From: a virus
DNA length: 24,755 nt
Virus record (IMG/VR): IMGVR_UViG_3300007511_000141
Coordinates: 1-24,755 of that record
Reading direction: 5' to 3' (one strand)
Numbering within the stretch: position 1 is the stretch's first letter; each line of letters starts with the position of its first letter. Shown here one piece after another: positions 1 through 6,592 of this stretch. The position numbers were made by a program, and so were the translations under genes. The notes below the pieces were generated by a model, which was given only the letters and a program-made list of their open reading frames with translations, made no database searches and was not told where the DNA came from.

Positions 1-247
1 AGTAGCGTTCGTCGCCTGTGTCGCAAAATTGGCATAGGTACTGGGGGATGCAATTGGGGGCTCGGACGACCGAAAGGACAAGGAGGAGACGAGGGTCGCG
101 GCGTGCGTTGGGAGTTAGGGTTCCTTGGGCGATACGGGTCACGAGGGAGCCTGGGTGGAGTTGGCGTGATTGAGATAGACAGGTGGCTGAGCGTGATCGG
201 TTGAGATTGCGTGCTTTGCGGTTACGGCGACGAGCGGCTTTGGACAT
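1..247 (-). CDS. Unknown basic protein, 3' end outside window
   Basis: This reading frame opens at an ATG at 245-247 and runs without a stop off the left edge (82 codons visible). A good Shine-Dalgarno, AAGGAG, lies about 8 nt upstream, and a sigma70-like promoter (269-296) sits just ahead, leaving a leader of only about 15 nt. The first 20 residues are rich in Arg and Lys (MSKAARRRNRKARN). A Cys pair in the form CxxC (QFCDTGDE context) appears near the visible end and could belong to a zinc site. The protein family is not recognised. Frame, ribosome site and promoter agree, so a real gene is likely even though its C-terminus is missing. Confidence 0.6.
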   Translation of the reverse strand, partial: MSKAARRRNRKARNLNRSRSATCLSQSRQLHPGSLVTRIAQGTLTPNARRDPRLLLVLSVVRAPNCIPQYLCQFCDTGDERY

Positions 248-268
248 TAGTGTGTCTCCTTCTATCTT

Positions 269-296
269 ATTATGCCATGGGTTGGGGATTAGTCAA
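269..296 (-). promoter_or_regulatory. Sigma70-like promoter for the left-edge gene
   Basis: On the minus strand the -35 TTGACT (291-296) and -10 CATAAT (269-274) are separated by 16 bp. A TGG triplet precedes the -10, as in the other strong promoters of this window. The predicted start is near 262. Confidence 0.6.
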
Positions 297-643
297 GGGT
301 TATTTAGTGATTATTCTAGAAAAAAACTGGGTGTGATTTTTAGAGGGAGGCAACATTTGGGAAAAATAGCTCCCCGTCTAACGAGCGTATCAAGCACAGG
401 ATGTGCCACCCCCCCACTAGAGACATACTCTCCGTCCACCCGCCTCCAGTGACCCCCCTCCCTCTACCACTCTGCTGTTCTTTTGTCAAGTGTTTTCTTT
501 GTGTTTCTTTGTTTTCTTGTATTGTTTGTATTCTTTGTATTTCTATTTGTGTTGCATAGTTCGCATACTTTGTGAGTTCTAAACCATTGGTAGTTGAGTC
601 CGTATGTATTATCATCTTCTTCTGTGAGTTGTTTTCTATTCTT

Positions 644-657
644 TTTATTGTTGCCGG
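644..657 (-). repeat. Gene-boundary box, copy 1
   Basis: CCGGCAACAATAA on the minus strand, 40 nt after the stop of the 698-958 ORF. With ATTATC flank it matches copy 2 (982-997) over about 20 nt. Confidence 0.6.
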
Positions 658-697
658 ATAATGGGTGGCTGTGGTGGCTATGGTGGCTATGGTGACC

Positions 698-958
698 TTA
701 TAGGAAGGCGGGTGGTTCAGCGTCTGTTGGGTCTGGGGTGTCTGCTGAGGTGTTCTCTTCATCTTCTATGATGCGCACTTGTGGGATGGTTACTGGGTTG
801 TTTCGTGCGATGGTGGCTGATTGTGGGGTGTAGCCAGTTAGGGTGGCTAATAGGTGCATGAGGATGCGGTTGTCTTGTTGTACTTGTAGGAGGCTTGTGT
901 TCACTTGGTCTAATACCTCCAATAGTTCTTCTATGTGATCTCCTTCTTCGAATGACAT
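698..958 (-). CDS. Small unknown protein with N-terminal coiled coil
   Basis: An 86-residue ORF starting at ATG 958 with AGGAG positioned 9 nt upstream. Residues 1-45 are acidic and heptad-like (Leu/Val/Ile spaced in EELLEVLDQVN and LLQVQQDNRIL), suggesting a short coiled coil. The C-terminus is acidic and Pro/Thr-rich and probably disordered. No family is recognised. It follows the VWA metallopeptidase by 140 nt. That gap holds two copies of a 16-nt repeat and one gene-boundary box. The frame stays open for 77 codons beyond the TAA, which is noted separately. Confidence 0.65.
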   Translation of the reverse strand: MSFEEGDHIEELLEVLDQVNTSLLQVQQDNRILMHLLATLTGYTPQSATIARNNPVTIPQVRIIEDEENTSADTPDPTDAEPPAFL

Positions 959-981
959 TATGTTCTCTCCTATGTTTGTTC

Positions 982-997
982 TTATTATTGTTGCCCG
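982..997 (-). repeat. Gene-boundary box, copy 2
   Basis: CGGGCAACAATAATAAG on the minus strand, about 25 nt before the 958 start codon. Confidence 0.6.
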
Positions 998-1008
998 ATA
1001 ATGGGTGT

Positions 1009-1094
1009 GTCAGTTTATTGACGGGGGGCTTAGATGATAATTGAGGGCTGATGGGGACAGGGTAAATAGGAGGGCTGCGTCAGTTTGTTGACGG
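1009..1094. repeat. Two copies of a GTCA/TGAC hairpin repeat
   Basis: GTCAGTTTATTGACGG at 1009-1024 and GTCAGTTTGTTGACGG at 1079-1094 differ at one base and are 70 nt apart. Each has GTCA and TGAC arms around a 6-nt loop, so each could be a small hairpin or a dyad protein-binding site. They flank the gap between the metallopeptidase stop and the next gene. A pair of operators is possible; there is no U-run for a terminator. Confidence 0.55.
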
Positions 1095-1099
1095 GCTAT

Positions 1100-2350
1100 C
1101 TATACGTCAATGACGATCACTCGCTCTTGGGTGGTGAAGTAGGGACGAGAGGCATGCTCTTTGGTCGTCATCCACATTCGTTGGCTCTTGGATCGGATAG
1201 GCTTGGGGGCAGCGAGGTCTGTAAGGATGATCAAGCCGTCGACGCTGTTCTTGTTAGCCCACTCGGTTGGAGCGTTGAAGCAGGTGCCGCCTTGGAGCAC
1301 TCGCTCAGTTGGGTGGCTCTTGCCCTTCTTCCACTCATAGATCTTGCTCTCATCGACCTCATGGTCGAATGGGATCACAATAAAAGTGGCTAACTTGGCT
1401 AACTTGTTCATCTCAGCGAAGAAGGCTGAGAGCATCCGGTCGCTTACGCTCCCACTTTGATCAACAGCAATAGCGATCTTAGCAGTACGCTTCACTCTGC
1501 GACCTGGCTGAATATATGGGTATCGACGATTGATGGTCTTTATGCTTGACTTCTTGTTCGCCCGTTGTGAGGTCTTGATGAAGTATCGCAGGATCTTCTT
1601 CCAGTCTACATGGGTCTCTAACGATTTGAGGATGTCTTTTTGTGTTGCCGAGGAAATACTTCCCCATGGCCCAACAATACCACCTCCGATTCGGCCGCTT
1701 GCGGCGGCTTGGGCGGCTCTCTTGATGCCCTTTTTGAGGCGTTGCTTCGCTATCTGTTCGGCGGCTGTTTGGGCTTCGCCTGATTGTCCTTGGGACCATT
1801 GGGAGTGATCACCGCTCATTTGATCGGTTTGCTCGCCATTATCAGAGGCACTATCGTCGCTTGGGGAGCCTTCGCCGCCTTCGCCCTCACCTTCGCCCTC
1901 ACCTTCGCCCTCTTGCTCTTCTTGCTCGTCCATCATCTTCGCTAAATACCACTCAAAGCTCTCGCCTGATGGATAGTCCGCAAAGGGACCTACGCCAGGC
2001 ATACAGCAGTTCTCGGGCAGTTGGCCTGCAAGGTGGCTGTTGATCGCTAAATCGGCAGCGATGTTCTGAAGGCGAGGAGAGACTCCTTCGACCTTGCGGA
2101 CAGAGCAGTGCTCGAAGACAAGATGATATAGCTCGTGTTTGATGACCCCCAGTTGTTGCTTCCTGGGCAGGCTCTCGAAGAACTCGTTATTGTAGATCAT
2201 CTCATAGCGACCATCTTCGGTCACTCGGACACCTGCGGTCGGAATGGCGTCCGAAGCGACCTTGTTGATGTTGCGGCTGAGGTGAGCGAAGAAGGGCTCC
2301 TCGTGCAACAATTGGACGATTCGGTCCTTGAGGTCGAATTTGGTGGTCAT
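1100..2350 (-). CDS. Putative metallopeptidase with C-terminal VWA-like domain (DUF2201 type)
   Basis: This 416-residue protein combines a zinc-protease-like N-terminal domain, HELYHLVFEH at residues 72-81 (HExxH with a further His), with a C-terminal VWA-like domain whose VDQSGSVS at about 296-303 is a MIDAS-type metal site. An acidic linker of Glu-Gly repeats and Ser/Asp (about 143-180) separates them. This matches the DUF2201 metallopeptidase/VWA architecture, which usually pairs with a MoxR AAA+ ATPase. Exactly such a gene lies directly upstream, so the two probably act together as a remodelling or maturation pair; the target is unknown. Start ATG 2350 is chosen for AGGAGA 8 nt upstream. 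A longer frame (to 2512) would cross the promoter and is rejected. It has its own promoter and leader hairpin. Confidence 0.82.
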   Translation of the reverse strand: MTTKFDLKDRIVQLLHEEPFFAHLSRNINKVASDAIPTAGVRVTEDGRYEMIYNNEFFESLPRKQQLGVIKHELYHLVFEHCSVRKVEGVSPRLQNIAADLAINSHLAGQLPENCCMPGVGPFADYPSGESFEWYLAKMMDEQEEQEGEGEGEGEGEGGEGSPSDDSASDNGEQTDQMSGDHSQWSQGQSGEAQTAAEQIAKQRLKKGIKRAAQAAASGRIGGGIVGPWGSISSATQKDILKSLETHVDWKKILRYFIKTSQRANKKSSIKTINRRYPYIQPGRRVKRTAKIAIAVDQSGSVSDRMLSAFFAEMNKLAKLATFIVIPFDHEVDESKIYEWKKGKSHPTERVLQGGTCFNAPTEWANKNSVDGLIILTDLAAPKPIRSKSQRMWMTTKEHASRPYFTTQERVIVIDV

Positions 2351-2365
2351 GGTGATCTCTCCTGA

Positions 2366-2380
2366 GAGGGTCTGTCCCTC
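2366..2380 (-). promoter_or_regulatory. 5' leader hairpin of the metallopeptidase mRNA
   Basis: The RNA would read GAGGG-ACAGA-CCCTC: a 5-bp GC-rich stem with a 5-nt loop, close to the predicted transcript start and ahead of the ribosome site. The leader hairpin at 15238-15257 has the same ACAGA loop. Confidence 0.55.
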
Positions 2381-2390
2381 CCTCATCTGT

Positions 2391-2427
2391 ACAATACCAT
2401 GCTTCTGGTATAGGTCAAGCTTTATTT
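2391..2427 (-). promoter_or_regulatory. Promoter for the metallopeptidase gene
   Basis: Minus strand: -35 TTGACC (2413-2418), 16-bp spacer ending TGG, -10 TATTGT (2391-2396). The upstream tract AAATAAAGC (2419-2427) abuts the -35. A gene-boundary box variant (2442-2456) lies just upstream. Confidence 0.75.
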
Positions 2428-2601
2428 GGAGGTTTTCTTCGTTTTCTTTGTGCCCGATGGAGGGTGCATAAAGGCGCTCCAACTCTAGACCTACCCCCCA
2501 AAAGGGACCCAAAAAGGGAGCAGTTTAGCCACTTGCTCGGGTGGGGGAGGCTTTTGGGAAATTGGCTTTCGTAAAAAGTGTGCTTTTCCAAATGGGCTCT
2601 A

Positions 2602-3654
2602 CTATGTTGACCTTGGCCCGAAAGTCTCAGCGAGGCAGTGGGCGAGGTACTCACCCGCGCCATTTGAATGCAGGTTGAGCACGTTGTCTTGAACACCGGC
2701 TGTGGAGACTACACTCCAAAGCTTCATGGCAGCCTCGGAGGGCATACGGCAGAAGAAGGTCACAAGGTTCTTGATCTCGACTTCGTTCAACTTTCGCTTA
2801 CAGGTGCCCTCAGCCTCCATCTTCTCAATCAAGGCACAAAAGTCGTTCAGGCTGAAACCCTCGATGATCTCGTCCCTTTCGCCCGCCAGCATCTGCTCGA
2901 TGGTGACCTGTCGGTCATAGTTCTTGGCAAAGTCATTGAAGGAGACTGCGGCCTCGAAGCCCACAAATGAGGTGGCTAAATGGAACATTACAGGACCATG
3001 GGTGAGATTGTCGGACTTCACAAGCACGCTGTTGAGACGATCCCACGACCGACGGGACGGGTAGACCTTGTTGGGCTCGTAGTCGCCGTTGTGCTCTAAA
3101 TGGTTGTGGTTCTGGTTGATGAAGTCCCAAATGAGACTGTCAACGTTGCTCTTGCCCCAAGTGAGCCAATCCTCAACGGTGGGCTCAATGTCCCATACGG
3201 AATAGCGGTCCAACTCGGCTGGATCCATCTCGTTGACCTGGTACTGCTCCCCATGCTCTCCGCCGTTAACCGCCGCAAATACAACGGTTTCGGGGTGGAG
3301 GTGGTTGCCGTTGAGCTTGCGGCTGTCGGTTAGCTCAAAGATGCCTTGGCGGACCTCAAGGACAGCACGATCAACCTCATCAAGGAATAGGACCACAGGC
3401 TTCTCACAGGCAACCTTGAACCAGTCCGGAGGGTTGAAGGTGGTGCGGTCTGCGTCGACGCTGGGGAGCCCAACAAGGTCACCCTCGGTCATCTGGCTGG
3501 CACGGCGCTCGATGATGGGAAGCCCCATTTCCTCGGCGATTTGGTAGACTACTTGGGACTTGCCGACGCCATGGCGACCACGGAGCATAACGGGCAACCC
3601 GGCGGCTGAGACGCTGGGGGCGATGCTGATGAAATTCTTGAAGTCGATGCTCAT
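2602..3654 (-). CDS. MoxR-like AAA+ ATPase
   Basis: A 350-residue AAA+ protein. Walker A is GRHGVGKS (residues 26-33), Walker B LFLDEVD (89-95), and the sensor-1 Asn lies in FAAVN (about 126-130). The helix-forming insertions and short size fit MoxR-family ATPases, which use ATP to remodel partners carrying VWA domains. Such a partner is the next gene downstream, so the pair is probably one system. Start ATG 3654 is preferred because GGGAG lies 8 nt upstream; an in-frame TTG five codons earlier is the alternative. Transcription starts from its own strong promoter (3711-3747), followed by a leader hairpin. The ATPase identity is confident; the biological target is not known. Confidence 0.85.
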   Translation of the reverse strand: MSIDFKNFISIAPSVSAAGLPVMLRGRHGVGKSQVVYQIAEEMGLPIIERRASQMTEGDLVGLPSVDADRTTFNPPDWFKVACEKPVVLFLDEVDRAVLEVRQGIFELTDSRKLNGNHLHPETVVFAAVNGGEHGEQYQVNEMDPAELDRYSVWDIEPTVEDWLTWGKSNVDSLIWDFINQNHNHLEHNGDYEPNKVYPSRRSWDRLNSVLVKSDNLTHGPVMFHLATSFVGFEAAVSFNDFAKNYDRQVTIEQMLAGERDEIIEGFSLNDFCALIEKMEAEGTCKRKLNEVEIKNLVTFFCRMPSEAAMKLWSVVSTAGVQDNVLNLHSNGAGEYLAHCLAETFGPRST

Positions 3655-3684
3655 TTGTGATTCTCCCAAATCATTTGTCGTCTT

Positions 3685-3701
3685 GGAGGGGCTATCCCTC
3701 C
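3685..3701 (-). promoter_or_regulatory. 5' leader hairpin of the MoxR mRNA
   Basis: RNA GGAGGG-ATAGC-CCCTCC forms a 6-bp stem just downstream of the -10 and upstream of the ribosome site. It sits in the same place as the hairpins of the neighbouring transcripts. Confidence 0.55.
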
Positions 3702-3710
3702 CTCACCTGT

Positions 3711-3747
3711 ACAATACCACAGGCTAGCGTGATGTCAAGCTTTATTT
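3711..3747 (-). promoter_or_regulatory. Promoter for the MoxR gene
   Basis: Minus strand: -35 TTGACA (3733-3738), 16-bp spacer ending GTGG, -10 TATTGT (3711-3716), with AAATAAAGC directly upstream of the -35. The upstream tract overlaps the TAA stop of the preceding 44-residue gene. Confidence 0.78.
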
Positions 3748-3876
3748 GGCGATGTGCTCAATAAAGTTGCCAGCGTCCCTGAGGGCTTTACAGACCTCGT
3801 CTAGGGTGGCTTCGGTGGCTTCTACCCTAGCCCGGCTGTTGGTGCTTGGGTTGCTATAGTAAACGATGATGCTCAT
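3742..3876 (-). CDS. 44-residue unknown protein
   Basis: A short gene of 44 residues starting at ATG 3876 with a strong AAGGAG 8 nt upstream, its own promoter and a leader hairpin. The sequence begins MSIIVYYSNPST and has an Ala/Glu/Thr-rich helix (EATEATLDEVCKAL) followed by FIEHIAK. The beta strand then amphipathic helix looks like a compact folded domain. The TAA stop is part of the AAATAAAGC promoter tract of the MoxR gene, so the two units are tightly packed. No family is recognised. Placement ahead of MoxR and the VWA metallopeptidase makes a functional link possible but unproven. Confidence 0.7.
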   Translation of the reverse strand: MSIIVYYSNPSTNSRARVEATEATLDEVCKALRDAGNFIEHIAK

Positions 3877-3889
3877 GACGGGTCTCCTT

Positions 3890-3907
3890 GAGGGGCGTCT
3901 TCCCCTC
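3890..3907 (-). promoter_or_regulatory. 5' leader hairpin of the 44-residue gene
   Basis: RNA GAGGGG-AAGACG-CCCCTC forms a 6-bp GC-rich stem in the short leader between promoter and ribosome site. Confidence 0.55.
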
Positions 3908-3918
3908 TCCTCATCTTA

Positions 3919-3955
3919 GTTATACCACGCCACCTCTCTTTGTCAAGCTTTATTT
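3919..3955 (-). promoter_or_regulatory. Promoter for the 44-residue gene
   Basis: Minus strand: -35 TTGACA (3941-3946), 16-bp spacer ending GTGG, -10 TATAAC (3919-3924), upstream tract GAAATAAAGC. A box variant CGGCATAAAAGA lies at 3959-3970. Confidence 0.78.
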
Positions 3956-4148
3956 CATCTTTTATGCCGTTTATTTGATGAGGGGGGACAAGTGTCTGGT
4001 TTGGCACGTTTCTTGCCTGGGGAATGGGGTGGTCCAAGGGGCTAAAAGGGTGTTATTGTCAGAAAAAGGGGGCGTTTGGGTTGACAAAAACACTACTTAT
4101 GGCGTATTTGGGACCTGTACAAGCGTTCAGTATATTTACTAATTTATA

Positions 4149-4295
4149 GGCGCTCGCTCCGCTCGCTAGCAGCTTCTGGCGGCTTCTAGCAGCTTCTGGC
4201 GGCTTCTGGTGACTTGCTGGCGGCTTCTGGCGGCTCGCTAGCAGCAGCTTCTGGTGGCTCGCCAACAACCTCTAGCGGCTTTCGGTGGCTTCTTA
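4149..4295. repeat. Imperfect tandem repeat of about 10 nt (GGCGGCTTCT type)
   Basis: GGCGGCTTCT, AGCAGCTTCT and GGTGGCTTCT variants recur for about 145 nt, interspersed with GCTCGCTAGCAG. The plus strand is rich in GGC/TTCT alternation. Copies have diverged, so this is an old or degenerate array. Confidence 0.7.
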
Positions 4296-4442
4296 GGGCT
4301 CTAAAATTCCTGGGCATAATTTCTTAGGTTTCACAGGCGACTTTCCCACCTCCTTTTATGGCGGCTCTGTTCCCCTCTGTGCAGCTTTATTCCTTCTCTG
4401 CGGTCCTCGTTCCTTTGGCGGGCATCCCCTCACAACCCGTTG

Positions 4443-4518
4443 TATAGTGGGGCATAGTGGGGCATAGTGGATATATTGGGATATATTGGGGCATAGTGGA
4501 TATATTGGGATATAGTGA
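4443..4518. repeat. 9-10-nt minisatellite (ATAGTGGGGC / ATATTGGGAT)
   Basis: About eight tandem units: ATAGTGGGGC twice, ATAGTGGAT, ATATTGGGAT, ATATTGGGGC, ATAGTGGAT, ATATTGGGAT, then a degenerate ATAGTGAGC. The near-10-bp period is close to one helical turn, so every unit presents the same face of the DNA. Confidence 0.8.
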
Positions 4519-4524
4519 GCTTAG

Positions 4525-4850
4525 TTCCTCAATATTCTTCTTCTGTGTCTTCTCATGGCTGTCGTTCTCTTCTTCTCCCCTTTTCTCTCCTCTTCTCTCT
4601 TCTTCTCATGCTGAACTCTTTTTTGGTTCTTTCTCTTCTTTACCCTTCTTACCAACCCTTGCTTCTCTTCTTTTCTCTCTGGGTTCTTTTTCTCTTCTTT
4701 CTCTCTATATCTTTCTCCTATCTCTCTAATATCTTCCTCTCCTTCTCTTTTCTCTCTATTGTTCTTTCTCTCTCTGTGCATCTTTATTTATCTCTAACTT
4801 TCTTCACATTTGTCTTTCTTCTTCTGTTTTTGGTTTTATTTATTATTCTT
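4525..4850. repeat. Polypyrimidine (plus) / polypurine (minus) tract
   Basis: For roughly 325 nt the plus strand is overwhelmingly C and T, in irregular TTCTCT and CTTCTT runs. The bias is far beyond the flanking genes and is not a simple repeat. Long purine/pyrimidine tracts can adopt triplex or unwound structures. Confidence 0.7.
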
Positions 4851-4858
4851 GTTGCCCG
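4846..4858 (-). repeat. Gene-boundary box after thioredoxin
   Basis: CGGGCAACAAGAA begins immediately after the thioredoxin TAA. The ~0.9-kb repeat region follows. Confidence 0.62.
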
Positions 4859-5203
4859 TTAATCGGTGTTTAGGTCAAGGAGTGCTGATAGGGCTGCTTC
4901 GTCTTTGAAGCCTGATGTGTGTGCTGTTATCTGTCCGTTGTTGAATACGTAGATGGTTGGTATTCCTCGGATTCCTAAGCTGTTTGTTAGGTCTGGGCTC
5001 TCACTTGTGTCGACCTCTCCAAACCTAACTTCGCTGTATAATTCATTGAGGCTCATTCTCGCCAGAATAGGGCTCACTAACTTGCATGGTCCGCACCATT
5101 CTGCCCCGAATTTGACTAGGGTTATTCCCTCCGCTATGAACTCCGCAAAGGTCTCTTGGTTTAGAGGGGTGATGTTGTTGTTGGTTTCATTGTTGTTGCT
5201 CAT
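4859..5203 (-). CDS. Thioredoxin
   Basis: A 114-residue thioredoxin. The redox site WCGPC is at residues 36-40 and the cis-proline lies in GIPTI (P82). Typical thioredoxins are about 105-110 residues, so the length is normal apart from an Asn-rich N-terminal extension (NNNETNNN). It would reduce disulfides, for example to support ribonucleotide reductase or act as a processivity partner; neither enzyme is in this window. ATG 5203 overlaps the upstream stop as TAATG, with AGGAG 8 nt before, so the two genes are translationally coupled. A gene-boundary box begins directly after the TAA. Confidence 0.93.
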   Translation of the reverse strand: MSNNNETNNNITPLNQETFAEFIAEGITLVKFGAEWCGPCKLVSPILARMSLNELYSEVRFGEVDTSESPDLTNSLGIRGIPTIYVFNNGQITAHTSGFKDEAALSALLDLNTD

Positions 5204-5424
5204 TATTGACTCTCCTTTGTTGTTTGTTGTTGGCGGATGTTGCCTAGGTGGCGAGTGAGGTAAAATAACGCCTTTTCTAGGTCTTCTATCTCATTGCCCT
5301 TGTGAGGGGCTCGAAGGGCGTATTTGATCACATTGCCGATGTGGAAGTTTAGATCCCAACTCTCGATGATCTTGATGGCCTCAATGCCATGGTTGTAGTG
5401 ACTGGGGTGCTCGACGTTTGACAT
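5203..5424 (-). CDS. DUF3310-like protein (SaV-type)
   Basis: A 73-residue protein with the hallmarks of DUF3310: HPSHYNHGIEAI at the N-terminus, then GNVIKYALRAPHKG and EDLEKALFYLTRHL. The family is very common in tailed phages and is sometimes annotated as nucleotide-kinase-like, but its biochemical role is not firmly established. The start ATG 5424 has AAAGGA upstream. It sits just after the terminator at 5474-5500 and before thioredoxin, sharing a 1-nt overlap with it. No clear promoter was found in the 50 nt between terminator and gene. The neighbouring ThyX fits a nucleotide-metabolism cluster. Confidence 0.88.
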   Translation of the reverse strand: MSNVEHPSHYNHGIEAIKIIESWDLNFHIGNVIKYALRAPHKGNEIEDLEKALFYLTRHLGNIRQQQTTKESQ

Positions 5425-5473
5425 ATAGTTGTCCTTTCTGGTGGTTGTCTGTCTGGGTGGCTTTGTCTCTCAA

Positions 5474-5500
5474 CGAAAAAGGCGGGGATAAACCCGCCTT
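5474..5500 (-). terminator. Rho-independent terminator after the ThyX operon
   Basis: The minus-strand RNA forms AAGGCGGG / CCCGCCTT with a 6-nt loop, followed by a U-run. It separates the ThyX operon from the DUF3310/thioredoxin pair. Confidence 0.8.
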
Positions 5501-5581
5501 CCTCGCTCTTGTCCCTAAACGACTACGAGATCACAAGCCTTAGGATCACCTTCTTTCTGTTGTATCTCATCAGTTCTATTG

Positions 5582-5734
5582 TTAGAGTAGTAAGCCAAGA
5601 ATAAAGCCAACAGCGAAGGCTAAAGCCGTAAGTCGCATTAGACGCTGTTTAGACTCCAATTTGGAAGAGTTTACAGCTTGCTCTATTGCAAGTTTATGGT
5701 GCTTCTCAGGAATTGCGGTCGGGTCATATGCCAT
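5582..5734 (-). CDS. 50-residue single-span membrane protein
   Basis: A short ORF from ATG 5734 to TAA 5582. The N-terminal 33 residues are polar (MAYDPTAIPEKHHKL, then KLESKQRLMRL) and the last 17 form a hydrophobic segment (ALAFAVGFILGLLL) ending at the stop, giving a tail-anchored layout. The ribosome site is poor: GAAGGAC lies about 17 nt upstream. Small membrane peptides in phages can be holins, anti-holins or superinfection-exclusion factors, but the sequence does not choose among them. It is the last gene before the 5474-5500 terminator. A 26-codon overlapping ORF upstream (5815-5735 region) is less convincing. Confidence 0.55.
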   Translation of the reverse strand: MAYDPTAIPEKHHKLAIEQAVNSSKLESKQRLMRLTALAFAVGFILGLLL

Positions 5735-5860
5735 AGTTAGTTATCTCTAGGTCCTTCTGTTCTGTTGACATAGTAAGTAGTGTCGTAGGGTTGTTTACTA
5801 CCATTTATTCCCTGATTATTAGCCCTACATCTGTTGGTTTCTAGCGCCTTGTTTATCTCT

Positions 5861-6589
5861 TTATTTATTGCCGGAGTTATAGGCGTTCATCGTCGCTGGG
5901 AACAGGTCGGTGGCGATGGTTCGCATGGCTTCCGCTACTTGCTGGATTTCCCACTGGGCTCCCTCATGGGTGCGGAGGGTGATGAACTTGATTAGGTTGC
6001 TGATGTCACAAGTGCCGTAGTAGCGAGTCATTAGGTTCTGAGGTAGGACCCCTCGGGCCTGTTCACGACAAACCCCTTGCTCCATTAGGCTTTGATATAG
6101 ATCGAGGCTGATCTTGTGGTGGCGAGCGACTAACGACGAAGCATCTGCTACTACCTTCGATTGGATGAACCCAGGACAGATCGCTGTTGCGTTGGGGTTG
6201 ATTAGGTTCTCTGGGTTGCTGGCCTGTCTGTTGTCCTTGTGTTGGGTGCGGAACGCTTTAGGCTCGTAGAACTGAATGTTCTCCTCTGTGTAACGCCGTG
6301 AGATCTCGTTGAATTTCCAGACACGATGGCGGTGATGTTGGCTCCTCACAAATAAAGGGACCTCAATCATAAATGTGATGTTTGAGTGCTCCATCGGTGA
6401 CGAGTGGTTGTGCTTCACCAAATAGTTGATGAGTTTCACATCTTTCTCTGTGAGTTCTGAGCTTAGGTCGTCTTGTCCGAATGATACTCTGGCGGCATTT
6501 ACAGCCATCTTATCGCTTCCTGAATGTTGGATATAGGTCACTTTGCCTATGCCGTCGCCGTAGAGGTCGATTGTCTTCTCATAGGTCAT
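5861..6589 (-). CDS. thyX: Flavin-dependent thymidylate synthase ThyX
   Basis: A 242-residue ThyX, which converts dUMP to dTMP using FAD, NADPH and methylene-tetrahydrofolate. The signature RHRx7S is present as RHR (residues 87-89) with Ser 97, in the context KFNEISRRY, as is the SPMEHSNITF segment (64-73) typical of the family. Length is normal (about 220-250). The start ATG 6589 follows the preceding gene after two TAG triplets; the ribosome site is weak (AGAGAAG), so coupling to the upstream ORF is likely. The last codons (SGNK) lie in a copy of the gene-boundary box. It fits with the DUF3310-like protein and thioredoxin in phage nucleotide supply. Confidence 0.95.
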   Translation of the reverse strand: MTYEKTIDLYGDGIGKVTYIQHSGSDKMAVNAARVSFGQDDLSSELTEKDVKLINYLVKHNHSSPMEHSNITFMIEVPLFVRSQHHRHRVWKFNEISRRYTEENIQFYEPKAFRTQHKDNRQASNPENLINPNATAICPGFIQSKVVADASSLVARHHKISLDLYQSLMEQGVCREQARGVLPQNLMTRYYGTCDISNLIKFITLRTHEGAQWEIQQVAEAMRTIATDLFPATMNAYNSGNK

Positions 6590-6592
6590 CTA

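Larger units (their letters stand above)
248..697. other. 450-nt stretch without a convincing gene; in-frame continuation of the upstream ORF
   Basis: No ORF here has a convincing start. On the minus strand, 77 codons (697-467, stop 464-466) stay open in the same frame as the 698-958 gene after its TAA. They encode nine-base repeats of the GCCACCATA type, then a stretch with a CxxC pair and a basic Lys/Arg/Asn/Thr-rich tail, but contain no ATG, GTG or TTG. A competing minus frame (start 615 or 762, stop 340) has weak ribosome sites and odd composition. Box 644-657 lies in this segment, and the promoter at 269-296 is at its far end. Confidence 0.4.
3956..4858. other. About 0.9-kb region without a convincing gene, carrying repeats
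   Basis: Between the thioredoxin stop and the 3919-3955 promoter no ORF has a credible start plus normal composition. Open frames here are dictated by the repeats: one minus frame (4781-4521) encodes an 86-residue Lys/Arg/Glu-rich product because the strand is almost purely A and G. In order of increasing coordinate there is ordinary sequence to about 4148, an imperfect GGCGGCTTCT minisatellite, unique sequence to 4442, a 9-10-nt minisatellite, then a pyrimidine-rich tract. The layout suggests a structural or cis-acting region such as an origin, packaging or recombination site, but no specific signal proves one. Confidence 0.5.

Noticed and set aside
340-762. Minus-strand frame of 140 codons overlapping the 698-958 gene
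   Set aside because: Its first 22 codons lie in the good gene's other frame and the product is low-complexity with weak start signals.
2351-2512. N-terminal extension of the metallopeptidase by 54 residues
   Set aside because: It would be translated through the promoter and leader hairpin; the ATG at 2350 has a proper ribosome site.
4149-4518. CRISPR-like array
   Set aside because: The repeats are short, adjacent and imperfect with no unique spacers, and no cas-like gene is nearby.
4521-4781. Minus-strand Lys/Arg/Glu-rich frame of 86 codons
   Set aside because: Composition is dictated by the AG-rich strand and no clear promoter or Shine-Dalgarno supports it; kept only as a remark in the region description.
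4515-4862. Plus-strand frame of 115 codons rich in Ser, Leu and Phe in the pyrimidine tract
   Set aside because: The product merely reflects CT-rich DNA; there is no ribosome site and the gene direction is opposite to its neighbours.
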